From Bacillus cereus (GTDB lineage Bacteria; Bacillota; Bacilli; Bacillales; Bacillaceae_G), in the NCBI RefSeq assembly GCF_002584535.1, contig NZ_NUOT01000011.1:1-51747 (forward strand): DNA of 51,747 nucleotides, written 5' to 3'. This document shows, in pieces, positions 25,158 through 35,252 of the stretch. The notes beneath the pieces were generated by a model. The model did no database searches. It saw nothing but the letters and a program-made list of their open reading frames with translations, and had not been told where the DNA came from. Position 1 is the stretch's first letter. Each line of letters opens with the position of its first letter. A program made the position numbers and the translations under genes.

Positions 25158-26603
25158 CTATATTTCCTCCAACAAATGCCTTAATTCACGTCTTAACAAT
25201 TTTTTCGAAGCATTACGTGGTAATTCTGATAAGAAATACACTTCTTTTGGTACTTTATACTTCGCTAATTTTTCTTCACAAAAACGAATGATTTCTTCTT
25301 CAGTTACATGATCTGTTTTTACGATAAATGCAGCTGGTACTTGTCCCCACTTAGCATCCATTTTTCCAACAACGCCAGCTTCTACAACTTTCGGATGCGC
25401 AAGCAACACCTCTTCAATTTGCGCTGGATAAATATTTTCACCTCCTGAAATAATTAAATCACTACGGCGATCTAGTACATATAAAAATCCTTCTTCGTCC
25501 AAATACCCAAGGTCACCAGTACGAAGCCAACCATCCTTTATTGCTTCACGTGTTGCATCTTCCCGTTTAAAATAGCCATGTGTCACATTCGGCCCTTTTA
25601 CAACAATCTCACCTTCAACATTTGGTGGCATAACCCTACCATCCTTCTCAATTCGAAGCTGACATGGGAAAAGAGGTTTTCCTGCTGAACCGACTTTCGT
25701 TAACATATAATCCGCTGATAGTGTACAAATTTGTGAAGAAGTTTCCGTCATTCCATATGTTTGATACACAGGAATCCCTTTTGTTACACATGTTTCTAAT
25801 AGAGGCTTTGGCGCAGGCCCTCCGCCTAATAGCATACAGCGTAAAGCGTTTGGGTATGTTTCTCCTTCAAGTCTTTCTAATAAGTCCGTCAGCATTTTAG
25901 AGACGACCGATATGATTGTTACTCCTCTTGTTTTAATCGCTTCATGAATAAAACCAGGATCATATTTTGGAACGAGCAAAACTCGCATACCGTACATAAT
26001 ATTTTTCATTAGAAGGGATAAACCGCCTACGTGGAACATCGGCATACACGCTAACCAACAATCATCATCACGGAGTCCTAAGTTCAGCGATGATCCAACG
26101 GCACTCGCCCAGTGATTACCATATGTTAAGATAACTCCTTTCGGCTTTCCAGTTGTTCCTGACGTATAAATAATTGTCATCGCTTCTTCTAAAGAAAACT
26201 CTTCTTGAATCATTGCGGGTTGCTTCGGTCCATTCACCACTTCTTCAAATTTGTAAACCGGTACCTGCTCCGTTTCAAATTCTTGGTCTGTTAGTAAGCA
26301 AACAACTTCAGCATCTTCCATTTGCCAAAGTAGCTCTTCTCTTGAAAGACGTGTATTTAGAAGTACGGCTACTGCCCCTATATAAGACAAGGCATGAATT
26401 ACCGTAATCATCTCCGTACCATTTTTCATCAGAACAGCCACTTTTTGACCTTTTTCTATCTGTAAGTAGGAAAGGTGCTTACAAACAGATAATACTTTTT
26501 CATGTAATTCTGCAAAGCTTATTTTCTCTTCCTTTGTCTCAATCGCAGTACGATTTGGCGTTAAAAAAGCACGCTGCATTAACCAATTGGGCATCGTCTT
26601 CAT
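25158..26603 (-). CDS. menE: o-Succinylbenzoate-CoA ligase
   Basis: A 481-residue adenylate-forming enzyme that activates o-succinylbenzoate with ATP and CoA. Motifs include the P-loop [13 protein letters not shown], the [12 protein letters not shown] block, [13 protein letters not shown], and the C-terminal lysine in [14 protein letters not shown]. Start ATG at 26603 is chosen for AAGGAG 8 bases upstream; the frame can be extended to 26621. Upstream of it lies a non-coding palindromic element and hairpin that separate it from menB. Confidence 0.95.
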   Translation of the reverse strand: MKTMPNWLMQRAFLTPNRTAIETKEEKISFAELHEKVLSVCKHLSYLQIEKGQKVAVLMKNGTEMITVIHALSYIGAVAVLLNTRLSREELLWQMEDAEVVCLLTDQEFETEQVPVYKFEEVVNGPKQPAMIQEEFSLEEAMTIIYTSGTTGKPKGVILTYGNHWASAVGSSLNLGLRDDDCWLACMPMFHVGGLSLLMKNIMYGMRVLLVPKYDPGFIHEAIKTRGVTIISVVSKMLTDLLERLEGETYPNALRCMLLGGGPAPKPLLETCVTKGIPVYQTYGMTETSSQICTLSADYMLTKVGSAGKPLFPCQLRIEKDGRVMPPNVEGEIVVKGPNVTHGYFKREDATREAIKDGWLRTGDLGYLDEEGFLYVLDRRSDLIISGGENIYPAQIEEVLLAHPKVVEAGVVGKMDAKWGQVPAAFIVKTDHVTEEEIIRFCEEKLAKYKVPKEVYFLSELPRNASKKLLRRELRHLLEEI

Positions 26604-26628
26604 TACACATTCTCCTTCCATGAAAGAA

Positions 26629-26661
26629 AGAGACTTGATGTAGAATCAAGTCTCTTTTTTG
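26629..26661. terminator. Hairpin between menB and menE
   Basis: The stem AAAGAGACTTGAT / ATCAAGTCTCTTT with a short loop precedes TTTTT on the plus strand and TCTTTC on the minus strand. As the men operon runs on the minus strand, it may attenuate menE-menC, or terminate stray antisense transcripts. Confidence 0.65.
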
Positions 26662-26790
26662 CTGCCGCTTTTAATCTATCCGGCTACAGCGGCTAGAATA
26701 TTCGGTGGCTTCGCTTCTGCGCCCATGAGGCAAACTGTGCCTCTACGTCAGAAGCTCCATCTCCCTCATACTCTAAACGAGCCGCTTCCG
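26662..26790. repeat. Palindromic intergenic element, candidate bcr-type repeat
   Basis: This non-coding stretch folds as a nested cruciform: outer arms AGCGGCT (26688-26694) and AGCCGCT (26780-26786), middle arms GCTTCTG (26713-26719) and CAGAAGC (26749-26755), inner arms GAGGCA (26727-26732) and TGCCTC (26738-26743), plus GCCGCT/AGCGGC at the left. It abuts the menB stop. Such short structured intergenic repeats are known in the B. cereus group as bcr elements; identity to a particular class is not established here. Confidence 0.6.
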
Positions 26791-26797
26791 CTTTTGA

Positions 26798-27616
26798 TCA
26801 AGGAAAACGAGGGAATTGTCCGAAGTCTGGACGACGTTTTTCTTTGAACGCGTCACGGCCCTCTTTTGCTTCGTCAGTTGTGTAGTACAATAACGTTGCG
26901 TCTCCCGCTAGTTGCTGGATACCAGCTAATCCGTCTGTATCTGCATTGAATGCAGCTTTTAAGAAGCGAAGTGCCATTGGGCTGTTTGCTAAGATTTCTT
27001 GTGCCCATTGTACTGTTTCTGCTTCTAACTCTTCTAATGGTACAACTGTATTTACTAAGCCCATATCAAGTGCTTCTTGTGCACTATATTGACGGCACAG
27101 GTACCAAATTTCACGAGCTTTCTTATGACCTACCATACGAGCTAAATAACCAGCACCGTATCCGCCATCAAAGCTACCTACTTTAGGACCAGTTTGTCCA
27201 AATACAGCGTTGTCTGCTGCAATTGTTAAGTCACATACGATATGAAGTACGTGCCCACCACCGATTGCATAACCTGCTACCATTGCGATAACTGGTTTCG
27301 GGATTGCGCGAATTAAACGTTGTAAGTCTAATACGTTTAAGCGTGGGATTTGGTCCTCACCTACATATCCGCCATGACCGCGAACTTTTTGGTCGCCGCC
27401 AGAACAGAATGCACGTCCACCTTCACCAGTTAAAATGATAACGCCAACATTCGCATCATCACGTGCATATGCAAAAGCATCGATTAACTCCATTACCGTT
27501 TTAGGGCGGAATGCGTTATGTACTTCAGGGCGGTTAATCGAAATTTTTGCGATACCATTGTATGTGGAATAAATAATATCTTCGTAATTGCCTTCTTTTA
27601 CCCATTCAATAGCCAT
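26798..27616 (-). CDS. menB: 1,4-Dihydroxy-2-naphthoyl-CoA synthase
   Basis: A 272-residue crotonase-fold enzyme that closes the naphthoquinone ring from OSB-CoA. Features: [14 protein letters not shown], the oxyanion-hole [17 protein letters not shown], the [45 protein letters not shown] region and the C-terminal [15 protein letters not shown] end typical of MenB. ATG at 27616 follows GGAGG; the frame is open upstream to 27712 but that part is not family-like. It lies 92 bp after menH. Confidence 0.96.
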   Translation of the reverse strand: MAIEWVKEGNYEDIIYSTYNGIAKISINRPEVHNAFRPKTVMELIDAFAYARDDANVGVIILTGEGGRAFCSGGDQKVRGHGGYVGEDQIPRLNVLDLQRLIRAIPKPVIAMVAGYAIGGGHVLHIVCDLTIAADNAVFGQTGPKVGSFDGGYGAGYLARMVGHKKAREIWYLCRQYSAQEALDMGLVNTVVPLEELEAETVQWAQEILANSPMALRFLKAAFNADTDGLAGIQQLAGDATLLYYTTDEAKEGRDAFKEKRRPDFGQFPRFP

Positions 27617-27708
27617 TACTATTACCTCCTTTTTTATCGTGCTAATAGTCAATTTAACTTGTCCATTAGCTAATCTATAAGTTCTACTCTCTTCAAAAGA
27701 AAAAAGTG

Positions 27709-28521
27709 TCACTGCATAGTTTTTAGAAATCCCTTTACTATTGTATCAAACTTTTGCGGTTGTTCCACATGAATTGCATGGCCAGCTCCATCAATTTTGA
27801 CAAATTCCGCGTGCGGAATGCATTTTTTTATGTTTTTTAAGATCTGAAAGAATTTTGGATCGCTCTCTCCGTTCATTAACAAGACAGGCATTGCGAGCTC
27901 TTCAAGCTGATTCCACCATGAAGGCTGAGCACCTGTTCCCATACCCCTAAGACTATTTGCAAGTCCTCTTGGGTGATTAGCAAGTCTCTCGGTTCTTACC
28001 GCCTCTTGTACATCTCGTGACAACCTTTTTTGCGTTGCAAACAGCGGTATATTTTCCCACCTGCTTACGAAGGCGTCTATTCCTTCCAATTCAATTCGAT
28101 CTGCAAGCTGTTCATCTTTCGCGCGGCGTTCTTGTCGGTCCGATTCCATTTCAAGTCCAGCTGTGCAATTTTCTAATAAAAGAGACTTCACACGGTTTGG
28201 ATATAAGCATGCTATCGTAATCGCCAGTCTTCCACCCATTGAATAACCAAGTATATGTGCTTTTTCAATATGCAAATGATCGAGTAGTGCCGTCATTTGT
28301 CGTGATACATTTTGAATATCATAATGCGTAATTTCCTCGGGACTCTCTGTTTTTCCATGTCCAACAAGATCCACTAAGATAACTTGAAATTGCTTACTCC
28401 ATGAAGAAATAAAAGAACGCCATGTCTCCATGCTACCCGTAAAACCATGAAGAAGTAGGAGCGGTTCTCCACTTCCGACCACTTCATATTCATACGTTAC
28501 ACCTTCTAGCATGACTTTCAT
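27709..28521 (-). CDS. menH: 2-Succinyl-6-hydroxy-2,4-cyclohexadiene-1-carboxylate synthase
   Basis: A 270-residue alpha/beta hydrolase that eliminates pyruvate from SEPHCHC. Motifs: [14 protein letters not shown] (oxyanion loop), [10 protein letters not shown] nucleophile elbow, NGESDPKF for the acid residue and [11 protein letters not shown] for the catalytic histidine. It overlaps menD by 4 bp and is therefore translationally coupled to it. Confidence 0.93.
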   Translation of the reverse strand: MKVMLEGVTYEYEVVGSGEPLLLLHGFTGSMETWRSFISSWSKQFQVILVDLVGHGKTESPEEITHYDIQNVSRQMTALLDHLHIEKAHILGYSMGGRLAITIACLYPNRVKSLLLENCTAGLEMESDRQERRAKDEQLADRIELEGIDAFVSRWENIPLFATQKRLSRDVQEAVRTERLANHPRGLANSLRGMGTGAQPSWWNQLEELAMPVLLMNGESDPKFFQILKNIKKCIPHAEFVKIDGAGHAIHVEQPQKFDTIVKGFLKTMQ

Positions 28522-30272
28522 TTCACTTCACCTTGCAAAATTTCGGTAACTATTTTCGATGTACTTGCCCATAGATCACGGTGCATCTTTAAGTTCTCAT
28601 CACGATTCGTACAAATTTCTACAACGTGTAATCCTCGTTCAGTTGTTCCTTTTTGTACTTCTTCACGAAATGCTTCCCAACCATTTACACGCGCAAATGA
28701 ACCACCATACATCTTTACAATATGTTCATAATCAAGTCCAAGCGGCGTTCCGAATAATGATTCAAAATGCTCTTTTGATTCATATTGCGGTAAGAATGAG
28801 AAGATGCCACCACCATCATTATTTACAATAACAATTGTTATGTTTAAATCATATAATTTTGCTGCTAATAGTCCGTTTAAATCATGATAAAATGATAAAT
28901 CACCGATTACTAATACAAGGGGCTCACAAACAGTACTCGCACCTAGAGCTGTTGAAATAATTCCATCAATCCCATTCACACCACGGTTTGCCACTACATT
29001 GATTCTTTTATCTGTTGTAAAGAAGAACGTATCTGTATCACGAATTGGCATACTGTTGCTGGCAAATAAAGTTGCTTCCTCTGGTAACACATGAACAATA
29101 TCAGTAATCACTTTTCCTTCAAATGCTGTTTCATATGTTTCGATTTCACGAAGCTTTTCCTTCGTCGCATCGTTTATATGTTTCCACATCCCGTACCAAT
29201 CATTCTGTTCTCTCTTTTGCATATTATCTGTAAGTTCTTTACAAAATGAGATATCACTTGCACATACAACTTCCGTCGCTGCAAGAGCCGGGTCTCTCCA
29301 TTTTCCTGACTCATCTACAACGATATGAACAGCTGTCTTTTGTTTCTTTATATATTGCGTTAAAGCTTTCGATACAGGCATACCACCGAAACGAATGATA
29401 ACTTCCGGCTTCCAAGTATCCTTTAACAATTCATTTCGTAAAAATGTATCATAACAATCCATTACCATTGATTTATCATGTTCACCGCTTCTGAGACCTG
29501 AAAGGGGATCTGCTAAAATTGGATATCCGGTTTTAGCAGCAAACTGTATGATAGGTTCAGCAATCCCTGGATGACTATCGTCTCCACAAACAATAAGCCC
29601 CTTTTCCATACTTGAAAGGCGCTCTGTAAGAGAACTTACATATTCACTGGCCATCGTCATGTTTCCTTGGTGAACTGCCCCTGTATATTCACCACGACCT
29701 TTTTCCCATAAATCTGCTAAAGAGAAATTAGGAATGAGTGGTTCCCGAAGTGGGAAGTTAATATGGACAGGTCCCTTTGGCTCAAGGGACGCACTTGCAA
29801 TAGCACGTCCAACTGTCATACGAGCATAATGATACATAGGCTCTCTAGCTTCTGGCAGTGCCATCTCCATAAATTGTTTCACAAAAGAACCATATAAATT
29901 TAATTGATTCATTGCCTGCGGTGCCCCAACATCTCGTAGTTCATGTGGTCTGTCTGCTGTTAAAACAAGCAATGGTACACGTGAATGAAAGGCTTCACAA
30001 ATTGCCGGATAATAGTTTGCTGCCGCTGTTCCTGATGTGCACAAAATCGCTACAGGACGCTTCTTCATTTTCGCAATACCGAGCGCAAAAAAGGCAGCTG
30101 ATCGTTCATCTACATGCAAATACGTTTTTATCTGTTCATGTTGCTCCATTAGTAAGGCTAACGGCGTTGATCGTGAACCTGGACTAATGACAACATCATA
30201 TACATTTAGACGCGCCATTTCGTCCACAAACGCGCCTAAATAATATGATAATGCTTCTATATGATTATTCAT
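28518..30272 (-). CDS. menD: SEPHCHC synthase (menaquinone biosynthesis MenD)
   Basis: A 584-residue thiamine-diphosphate enzyme that joins 2-oxoglutarate to isochorismate. N-terminal YGP-type domain: [13 protein letters not shown] and [16 protein letters not shown] (catalytic Glu). C-terminal ThDP-binding motif: [17 protein letters not shown] with [13 protein letters not shown]. The length is normal. Overlaps by 4 bp with menF upstream and menH downstream show tight coupling. Confidence 0.96.
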   Translation of the reverse strand: MNNHIEALSYYLGAFVDEMARLNVYDVVISPGSRSTPLALLMEQHEQIKTYLHVDERSAAFFALGIAKMKKRPVAILCTSGTAAANYYPAICEAFHSRVPLLVLTADRPHELRDVGAPQAMNQLNLYGSFVKQFMEMALPEAREPMYHYARMTVGRAIASASLEPKGPVHINFPLREPLIPNFSLADLWEKGRGEYTGAVHQGNMTMASEYVSSLTERLSSMEKGLIVCGDDSHPGIAEPIIQFAAKTGYPILADPLSGLRSGEHDKSMVMDCYDTFLRNELLKDTWKPEVIIRFGGMPVSKALTQYIKKQKTAVHIVVDESGKWRDPALAATEVVCASDISFCKELTDNMQKREQNDWYGMWKHINDATKEKLREIETYETAFEGKVITDIVHVLPEEATLFASNSMPIRDTDTFFFTTDKRINVVANRGVNGIDGIISTALGASTVCEPLVLVIGDLSFYHDLNGLLAAKLYDLNITIVIVNNDGGGIFSFLPQYESKEHFESLFGTPLGLDYEHIVKMYGGSFARVNGWEAFREEVQKGTTERGLHVVEICTNRDENLKMHRDLWASTSKIVTEILQGEVK

Positions 30273-31663
30273 TTCATTAATTCCTCCAAAGCACCAAGCA
30301 TCGGTCTAAACTTCAAACTTGTTTCTTCATATTCAAGTTGCGGCACAGAATCAATCACAATACCGCAACCAGCAAATAAGGATGCCTTATCACCATTTAA
30401 TAATCCGCAGCGTAAGGCTACCGCAAATTCACCGTTCCCTTTGTCATCTATCCAGCCGATTGGTGCTCCGTACAATCCGCGGTCTAATAATTCTACATCA
30501 CGAATCAGTTTCATCGCTACGTGGCGAGGCGTGCCGCCAAGTGCTGGCGTTGGATGTAATTCTTCCACCATCGAAAGAAGTGATGCATCACCTTTCGCTT
30601 CAACTGGTGTATATAAATGTAGTAAATTTTTTGTTGTTAATAATCCTGGTTGCTGCGGAATATTAACAGACTCGCAATGCTCATTTAATACGCCTCGAAT
30701 CATATTTACTACATAACCATGCTCTGCCAAATTCTTTTCATCATGAAGAAGCATCGCACCATTTTGTTTACTTTCTTCTATAGAATTACCATGACCAATC
30801 GAACCAGCAAGACACATGGATGTAAATTTCTTTCCTTCTTTTCGAATTAATCTCTCAGGCGTTGCTCCTAAGAAGCATGCCCCTTTATAATCAAAGGAAA
30901 ATACGTAACAATCTGGCTGACCAATGCGGAGTGCTTCTAAAACACGAGCAGAATCAATATTTTGGTTCATCGTTAGTTTTAATTCCCGTGCTAATACAAC
31001 CTTTTGTACGCTTCCTTTTTTCATTTCATCCTGTACTTTTACAATTGCATTCATCCAGCCCTTTGGGTCAACTTCTACTTTAGAAGTTACTGTTAACTTC
31101 TCCTCTGTAAGCTGGCCTTTGCATTCTTGTAAAATTCTTTCTTCCAAAGAAACAATTTCTTCATAAATTATCTGTGCCGAATCTTCAGCTGAAATAAATG
31201 TATTTATCGTTAACCATGCTTTTTCATTTTTGACTGTTAAAAGAAAAGCTGGTAACGACAATGTTGTATCTTTAAATTCTTTCCAAAGATCCGTTTGTTC
31301 TTTTTCTGGATCAAATGAAAAGCCACCAAATAAAAGTGGTCCTGTCCCAAATTCATACTCTTCTCTTTGAACAATTGCATTCTTCTGCACTTTACTCCAC
31401 TCTTCGCGAGCATCTTGAAAGCGTTTGTCAGAAGAATTTGCTATAGTGAAAACAGAGCCAATTCCAGCAAATATCACATGCTGAGCCGGATCTGCAAAAT
31501 AACATCTATTTTCGGATGCAATCCTTTTTCCTGCTGCATAAAAAAGAAGTGGATCCATCCAATCTATTTGCTTTACAAAACTGACCAATGTTTTTTCATT
31601 CGTCGCACGTGTAATAGCTGTAATTAGTACTTCTTGTAAATCTTTTTGTTTCGTCTGAATCAC
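30269..31663 (-). CDS. menF: Isochorismate synthase
   Basis: A 464-residue chorismate-utilising enzyme, first committed step of menaquinone synthesis. The C-terminal half carries the chorismate-binding signature: [41 protein letters not shown] and [12 protein letters not shown]. It heads the men operon and is divergent from menA, with which it shares an intergenic region holding two facing promoters. Confidence 0.95.
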   Translation of the reverse strand: MIQTKQKDLQEVLITAITRATNEKTLVSFVKQIDWMDPLLFYAAGKRIASENRCYFADPAQHVIFAGIGSVFTIANSSDKRFQDAREEWSKVQKNAIVQREEYEFGTGPLLFGGFSFDPEKEQTDLWKEFKDTTLSLPAFLLTVKNEKAWLTINTFISAEDSAQIIYEEIVSLEERILQECKGQLTEEKLTVTSKVEVDPKGWMNAIVKVQDEMKKGSVQKVVLARELKLTMNQNIDSARVLEALRIGQPDCYVFSFDYKGACFLGATPERLIRKEGKKFTSMCLAGSIGHGNSIEESKQNGAMLLHDEKNLAEHGYVVNMIRGVLNEHCESVNIPQQPGLLTTKNLLHLYTPVEAKGDASLLSMVEELHPTPALGGTPRHVAMKLIRDVELLDRGLYGAPIGWIDDKGNGEFAVALRCGLLNGDKASLFAGCGIVIDSVPQLEYEETSLKFRPMLGALEELMK

Positions 31664-31712
31664 AGAATCTCCCCCCTATGGGCGAAAAATAGTCATAAAT
31701 ACGCTTGATTTT

Positions 31713-31742
31713 AAGATACACCTCAAACGAAAGCCCTGTCAA
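31713..31742 (-). promoter_or_regulatory. menF promoter
   Basis: On the minus strand TTGACA (31737-31742), an 18-bp spacer and TATCTT (31713-31718). Its -35 lies in one arm of a 10-bp inverted repeat (GTCAACGTTT at 31738-31747) whose other arm holds the menA -35. Confidence 0.65.
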
Positions 31743-31790
31743 CGTTTAGCATTTCTGAGAAATTCCCCTTCTCTTCCTAGAAAATAAACG

Positions 31791-31819
31791 TTGACACTAA
31801 ATGCTGCTTTTCCTACACT
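31791..31819 (+). promoter_or_regulatory. menA promoter
   Basis: TTGACA (31791-31796), a 17-bp spacer and TACACT (31814-31819). The -35 is within AAACGTTGAC (31786-31795), the mirror image of the arm at the menF promoter. Confidence 0.7.
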
Positions 31820-31854
31820 TAATTGTGTATATTATGTGACAAGGAGGATTCAAC

Positions 31855-32808
31855 ATGGAAATGAAAGTCGAAACGAATTCCCCTTCTATGTCGCCAAAAC
31901 CAAGTAAACAAACGGGTTGGCGCATTTGGTGGAGTTTATTACGTCCTCATACATTAACAGCAGCTTTTGTTCCTGTTTTTATCGGAACAGCTTATGCAAT
32001 GCAAGTAGGGGGTATTAATCAAATACATCTCCCTCTTTTCTTTATCATGCTTCTTGCCTGTCTTCTCATTCAAGCAGCAACAAACATGTTCAATGAATAC
32101 TTTGATTATAAAAGAGGATTAGATCATGAAGGTTCAGTTGGTATCGGCGGTGCAATTGTTCGCGACGGGATTCCGCCAAAAACAGTATTGAACTTAGCAT
32201 TTGGATTTTTCGGTATCGCAATGCTATTGGGCGTTTATATTTGTATGAATTCTAGCTGGTGGCTTGCTGCAATCGGTCTTGTTTGTATGGCCGTTGCCTA
32301 CCTTTATACAGGCGGCCCCCTTCCAATTGCCTATACACCATTTGGAGAATTAACAGCAGGATTATTTATGGGTGTTATTATTATTGGTATTTCTTTCTTC
32401 ATTCAGACTGGCACTGTAACATCAGAAATTATTTTAGTATCTATTCCAAATTCGATTTTAATTGGTGCAATTTTACTTTCTAACAACATTCGTGATTTAG
32501 ATGGTGATAAAGAAAACGGTCGTAACACCTTAGCAATTATCGTTGGACGTGAAAACGCAATTGGTGTCCTTGCATCTATGTTTATCGTTTCATACATTTG
32601 GACGATTGCCCTAATGATTGTCGGAATCGTCTCTCCATGGATGCTAATCGTATTCCTAAGTGCACCGAAAGCATTTAAAGCAACAAAAGGATTTATCGGA
32701 AAAAGTATTCCAATGGAAATGGCACCTGCAATGATTGCAACTGCAAAAACAAATACAATCTTTGGATTTTTAATGGGAATGGGCCTATTGCTTGGATATT
32801 TTCTATAG
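31855..32808 (+). CDS. menA: 1,4-Dihydroxy-2-naphthoate prenyltransferase
   Basis: A 317-residue UbiA-family membrane enzyme that attaches the polyprenyl chain to DHNA, giving demethylmenaquinone. It has about eight or nine membrane helices and the two Asp-rich motifs NMFNEYFDYKRGLDHEG and NNIRDLDGDKENGRNTLA. A strong AAGGAGG ribosome site precedes the ATG. It is transcribed away from the men operon, completing the pathway set here apart from the final methylation and thioesterase steps. Confidence 0.95.
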   Translation: MEMKVETNSPSMSPKPSKQTGWRIWWSLLRPHTLTAAFVPVFIGTAYAMQVGGINQIHLPLFFIMLLACLLIQAATNMFNEYFDYKRGLDHEGSVGIGGAIVRDGIPPKTVLNLAFGFFGIAMLLGVYICMNSSWWLAAIGLVCMAVAYLYTGGPLPIAYTPFGELTAGLFMGVIIIGISFFIQTGTVTSEIILVSIPNSILIGAILLSNNIRDLDGDKENGRNTLAIIVGRENAIGVLASMFIVSYIWTIALMIVGIVSPWMLIVFLSAPKAFKATKGFIGKSIPMEMAPAMIATAKTNTIFGFLMGMGLLLGYFL

Positions 32809-32966
32809 AAGAGGAGCTGCTAGTTAGCTCCTTTTTTCAATTTCAAAATATATCGGTGCTTTTTCAATATATGGGCGATGTCATTACCTTCCTAAATTCC
32901 TCCTCATATTTCCTGTAATCCAGCTCATACTACATAAAGAAACCGAATTGTAGGAAGGTGGATACT

Positions 32967-33698
32967 ATGTTAACTCCACAACAAATCAATCATTTTAAGT
33001 CTATTTTAGAAAAGCAACAACAAGAGTTAGAACAAACGCTGCAAAATCATGAAGGGACAGACCGTGCTTCTGAACGGGAATCTGTTGGAGAATTATCGGC
33101 TTATGATAATCACCCTGGCGATATGGCTACCGAATTATATGAACGCGAAAAAGACTTTGGACTTATTGAATTTTGGCATAAGCAACTGCAAGATACAAAG
33201 GATGCCCTGCAAAAAATTGAAGCTGGCACATACGGGGTTTGCGAAGTTTCTGGTGAAGAAATCCCGCTGGAAAGATTAGAAGCCATGCCGACTGCTACAA
33301 CTTGTATTGAACATACGACAAATAAATTAAACCTAGGTGCACGTCCCATTGAAGAAGAATTGGTAGAGCCACCGTTTGGCAAATACGATATGGACAGTGC
33401 CGTTGGATATGATGCAGAGGATGCTTGGCAAGATGTTGCTTTATATGGAACATCAGAAACGCCATCTGATTTAGAACGCCGCGACTCGAAGAATTTTGAT
33501 GAGATGTATATGGATGCCGAAGAGCCACGCGGTTACGTAGAAGACTTTGAAAACTTCATCGGAACAGATATGTATGGGAAGAACCCACAGGTGTATGCGA
33601 CAGAAGAACATGAAGAATATGAGCAGATGCTTGATGATTTTGAAGAGCGCACCTTTAAAGGGGAATTATCTCCGAATGAATCTAGTTCAAAAGAATAA
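32967..33698 (+). CDS. YteA-family sporulation protein (DksA/TraR-like)
   Basis: A 243-residue protein. An N-terminal coiled coil (QQINHFKSILEKQQQELEQTL) and ASERESVGELSAYDNHPGDMATELYEREKDFGL are typical of YteA proteins, followed by a DksA-like zinc-finger region GTYGVCEVSGEEIPLERLEAMPTATTCIEHT in which the second and fourth ligands are Ser and His in place of Cys. The acidic C-terminal half is also family-typical. ATG at 32967 follows AAGGTGG. Family members are associated with sporulation; the exact role is not known. Confidence 0.85.
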   Translation: MLTPQQINHFKSILEKQQQELEQTLQNHEGTDRASERESVGELSAYDNHPGDMATELYEREKDFGLIEFWHKQLQDTKDALQKIEAGTYGVCEVSGEEIPLERLEAMPTATTCIEHTTNKLNLGARPIEEELVEPPFGKYDMDSAVGYDAEDAWQDVALYGTSETPSDLERRDSKNFDEMYMDAEEPRGYVEDFENFIGTDMYGKNPQVYATEEHEEYEQMLDDFEERTFKGELSPNESSSKE

Positions 33699-33699
33699 A

Positions 33700-33728
33700 A
33701 AAAGCATTCCGAAATTCGGAATGCTTTT
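33700..33728. terminator. Bidirectional terminator between yteA-like gene and cspD
   Basis: A 13-14 bp stem AAAGCATTCCGAA / TTCGGAATGCTTT flanked by A and T tracts lies between two convergent genes and serves both. Confidence 0.9.
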
Positions 33729-33741
33729 TCTCGCTAGCTAA

Positions 33742-33954
<213 letters not shown>

Positions 33955-34085
33955 CTAAATAAAAATGAAACTATGAATCCACATGAAAAGGTGGATATAA
34001 AGGACATGAATGTATCTCAGACCTAACGCCTTGAATTAAACACGCTTTATTTCCGTACCACATTATGTAGCTCAATAGTGATTTC

Positions 34086-34114
34086 ACTATATCACGCTCT
34101 ATCAAAAACGTCAA
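34086..34114 (-). promoter_or_regulatory. cspD promoter
   Basis: On the minus strand TTGACG (34109-34114), a 17-bp spacer and TATAGT (34086-34091). It implies a leader of about 135 nt before the cspD start, containing the hairpin ATCCAC / GTGGAT near 33975-33996. Confidence 0.7.
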
Positions 34115-34187
34115 ATGAGAACACTTTCATTTCAGTATTTTTTTAAAACTTCACAAAATATGTAAACTATATAAACTAGTAGAAAAC

Positions 34188-34299
34188 CTTTTTTGAGGCG
34201 GGAGAGAGCATCCAGCCTTGCATAGAAACGTTCAGACTCTTTTTAGCCCCTGCCCTGTAAAAAACAAAAGGAGAATGCAAGTAAATGTCACCTTTTGTT
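34188..34299 (+). ncRNA. Candidate structured RNA or cis-acting leader, copy 1
   Basis: This non-coding stretch shares a conserved core (CTTTTTT-AGG-G, GAGAG, TCC, GCCTTGCATAGAA, CAG, CTTTTT, GCCCC) with 42641-42760 on the other strand. After the core comes a hairpin AACAAAAGG / CCTTTTGTT (34263-34271 and 34291-34299). It lies in the roughly 485-bp gap between cspD and the AIM24-type gene, in the same direction as the latter and about 130 bp before its start. I do not recognise a named RNA family. Confidence 0.5.
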
Positions 34300-34427
34300 C
34301 TTCGTAGCAGCAACTTACATGTCGAAAAATTAAAATGACTTTTTGTTAAAAATTAGCAAAATGATTGTTTTCTAATCTCTTTAAATTCTGTACAATATGA
34401 GTATCCACTACATATGAGGTGAAAATA

Positions 34428-35210
34428 ATGAAAGCACATGAAATTGAGTATAAATTATACGGCGATGATATGCAGTTCGTTGAAATTGAATTAGATCCAG
34501 AAGAAAGCGTAATTGCAGAAGCTGGCGCAATGATGATGATGGAAGACTATATTGAAATGGAAACCATCTTCGGCGACGGTGGCGGAAAGTCTAGTGGCCT
34601 ATTCGGTAAACTAATGGGAGCTGGAAAACGTCTTGTTACGGGTGAAAGTATGTTTATGACTGTATTTACAAATACAGGTCATGGCAAACGTCATGTATCA
34701 TTTGCTGCACCGTATCCTGGGAAAATCGTTCCAGTTGATTTAAGAGAGTATCAAGGCAAAGTAGTTTGCCAAAAAGATGCATTCCTTTGCGCTGCAAAAG
34801 GTGTTTCTATCGGAATTGAATTCACGAAAAAAATTGGTAGCGGCTTCTTCGGCGGAGAAGGCTTCATCATGCAGAAACTTGAAGGTGATGGACTCGCTTT
34901 CATGCATGCAGGTGGCACTGTGTACAAACGTGAACTAAAGCCTGGCGAAAAACTGCGCATCGATACAGGTTGTCTTGTTGCAATGACAAGAGATGTTGAC
35001 TATGATATTCAATTTGTAGGCAATGTAAAAACTGCTTTATTTGGCGGAGAAGGGTTATTCTTCGCAACGTTAGAAGGACCAGGAACAGTTTGGCTTCAAT
35101 CCTTAACACTTAGCCGTTTAGCAGCGCGTCTTACAAATCCTGCAGCTCAAAGCAGCGGGGAAGGTAGCGTTTTAGGTGGACTTGGTCGACTTCTAGATGG
35201 GAAAGAATAA
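34428..35210 (+). CDS. AIM24/TIGR00266-family protein
   Basis: A 260-residue beta-rich protein of the AIM24/TIGR00266 type: [35 protein letters not shown] at the N terminus, repeated Gly-rich segments ([53 protein letters not shown]) and a Ser/Gly-rich end. The biochemical function is unknown. ATG at 34428 follows GAGGTGA. It is monocistronic, with a terminator after it. Confidence 0.85.
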   Translation: MKAHEIEYKLYGDDMQFVEIELDPEESVIAEAGAMMMMEDYIEMETIFGDGGGKSSGLFGKLMGAGKRLVTGESMFMTVFTNTGHGKRHVSFAAPYPGKIVPVDLREYQGKVVCQKDAFLCAAKGVSIGIEFTKKIGSGFFGGEGFIMQKLEGDGLAFMHAGGTVYKRELKPGEKLRIDTGCLVAMTRDVDYDIQFVGNVKTALFGGEGLFFATLEGPGTVWLQSLTLSRLAARLTNPAAQSSGEGSVLGGLGRLLDGKE

Positions 35211-35252
35211 AAAACAAATCGCTACGTCATAAGGCGTAGCGATTGTTTTTTC
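35210..35252. terminator. Bidirectional terminator between AIM24-type gene and merR-type gene
   Basis: The stem AAACAAATCGCTACG / CGTAGCGATTGTTT with flanking A/T tracts lies between two convergent genes. Confidence 0.9.

Noticed and set aside
28559-30243. Several frames of 60-90 residues opposite menD
   Set aside because: They are antisense shadows without ribosome sites; menD is an intact, well-matched gene.
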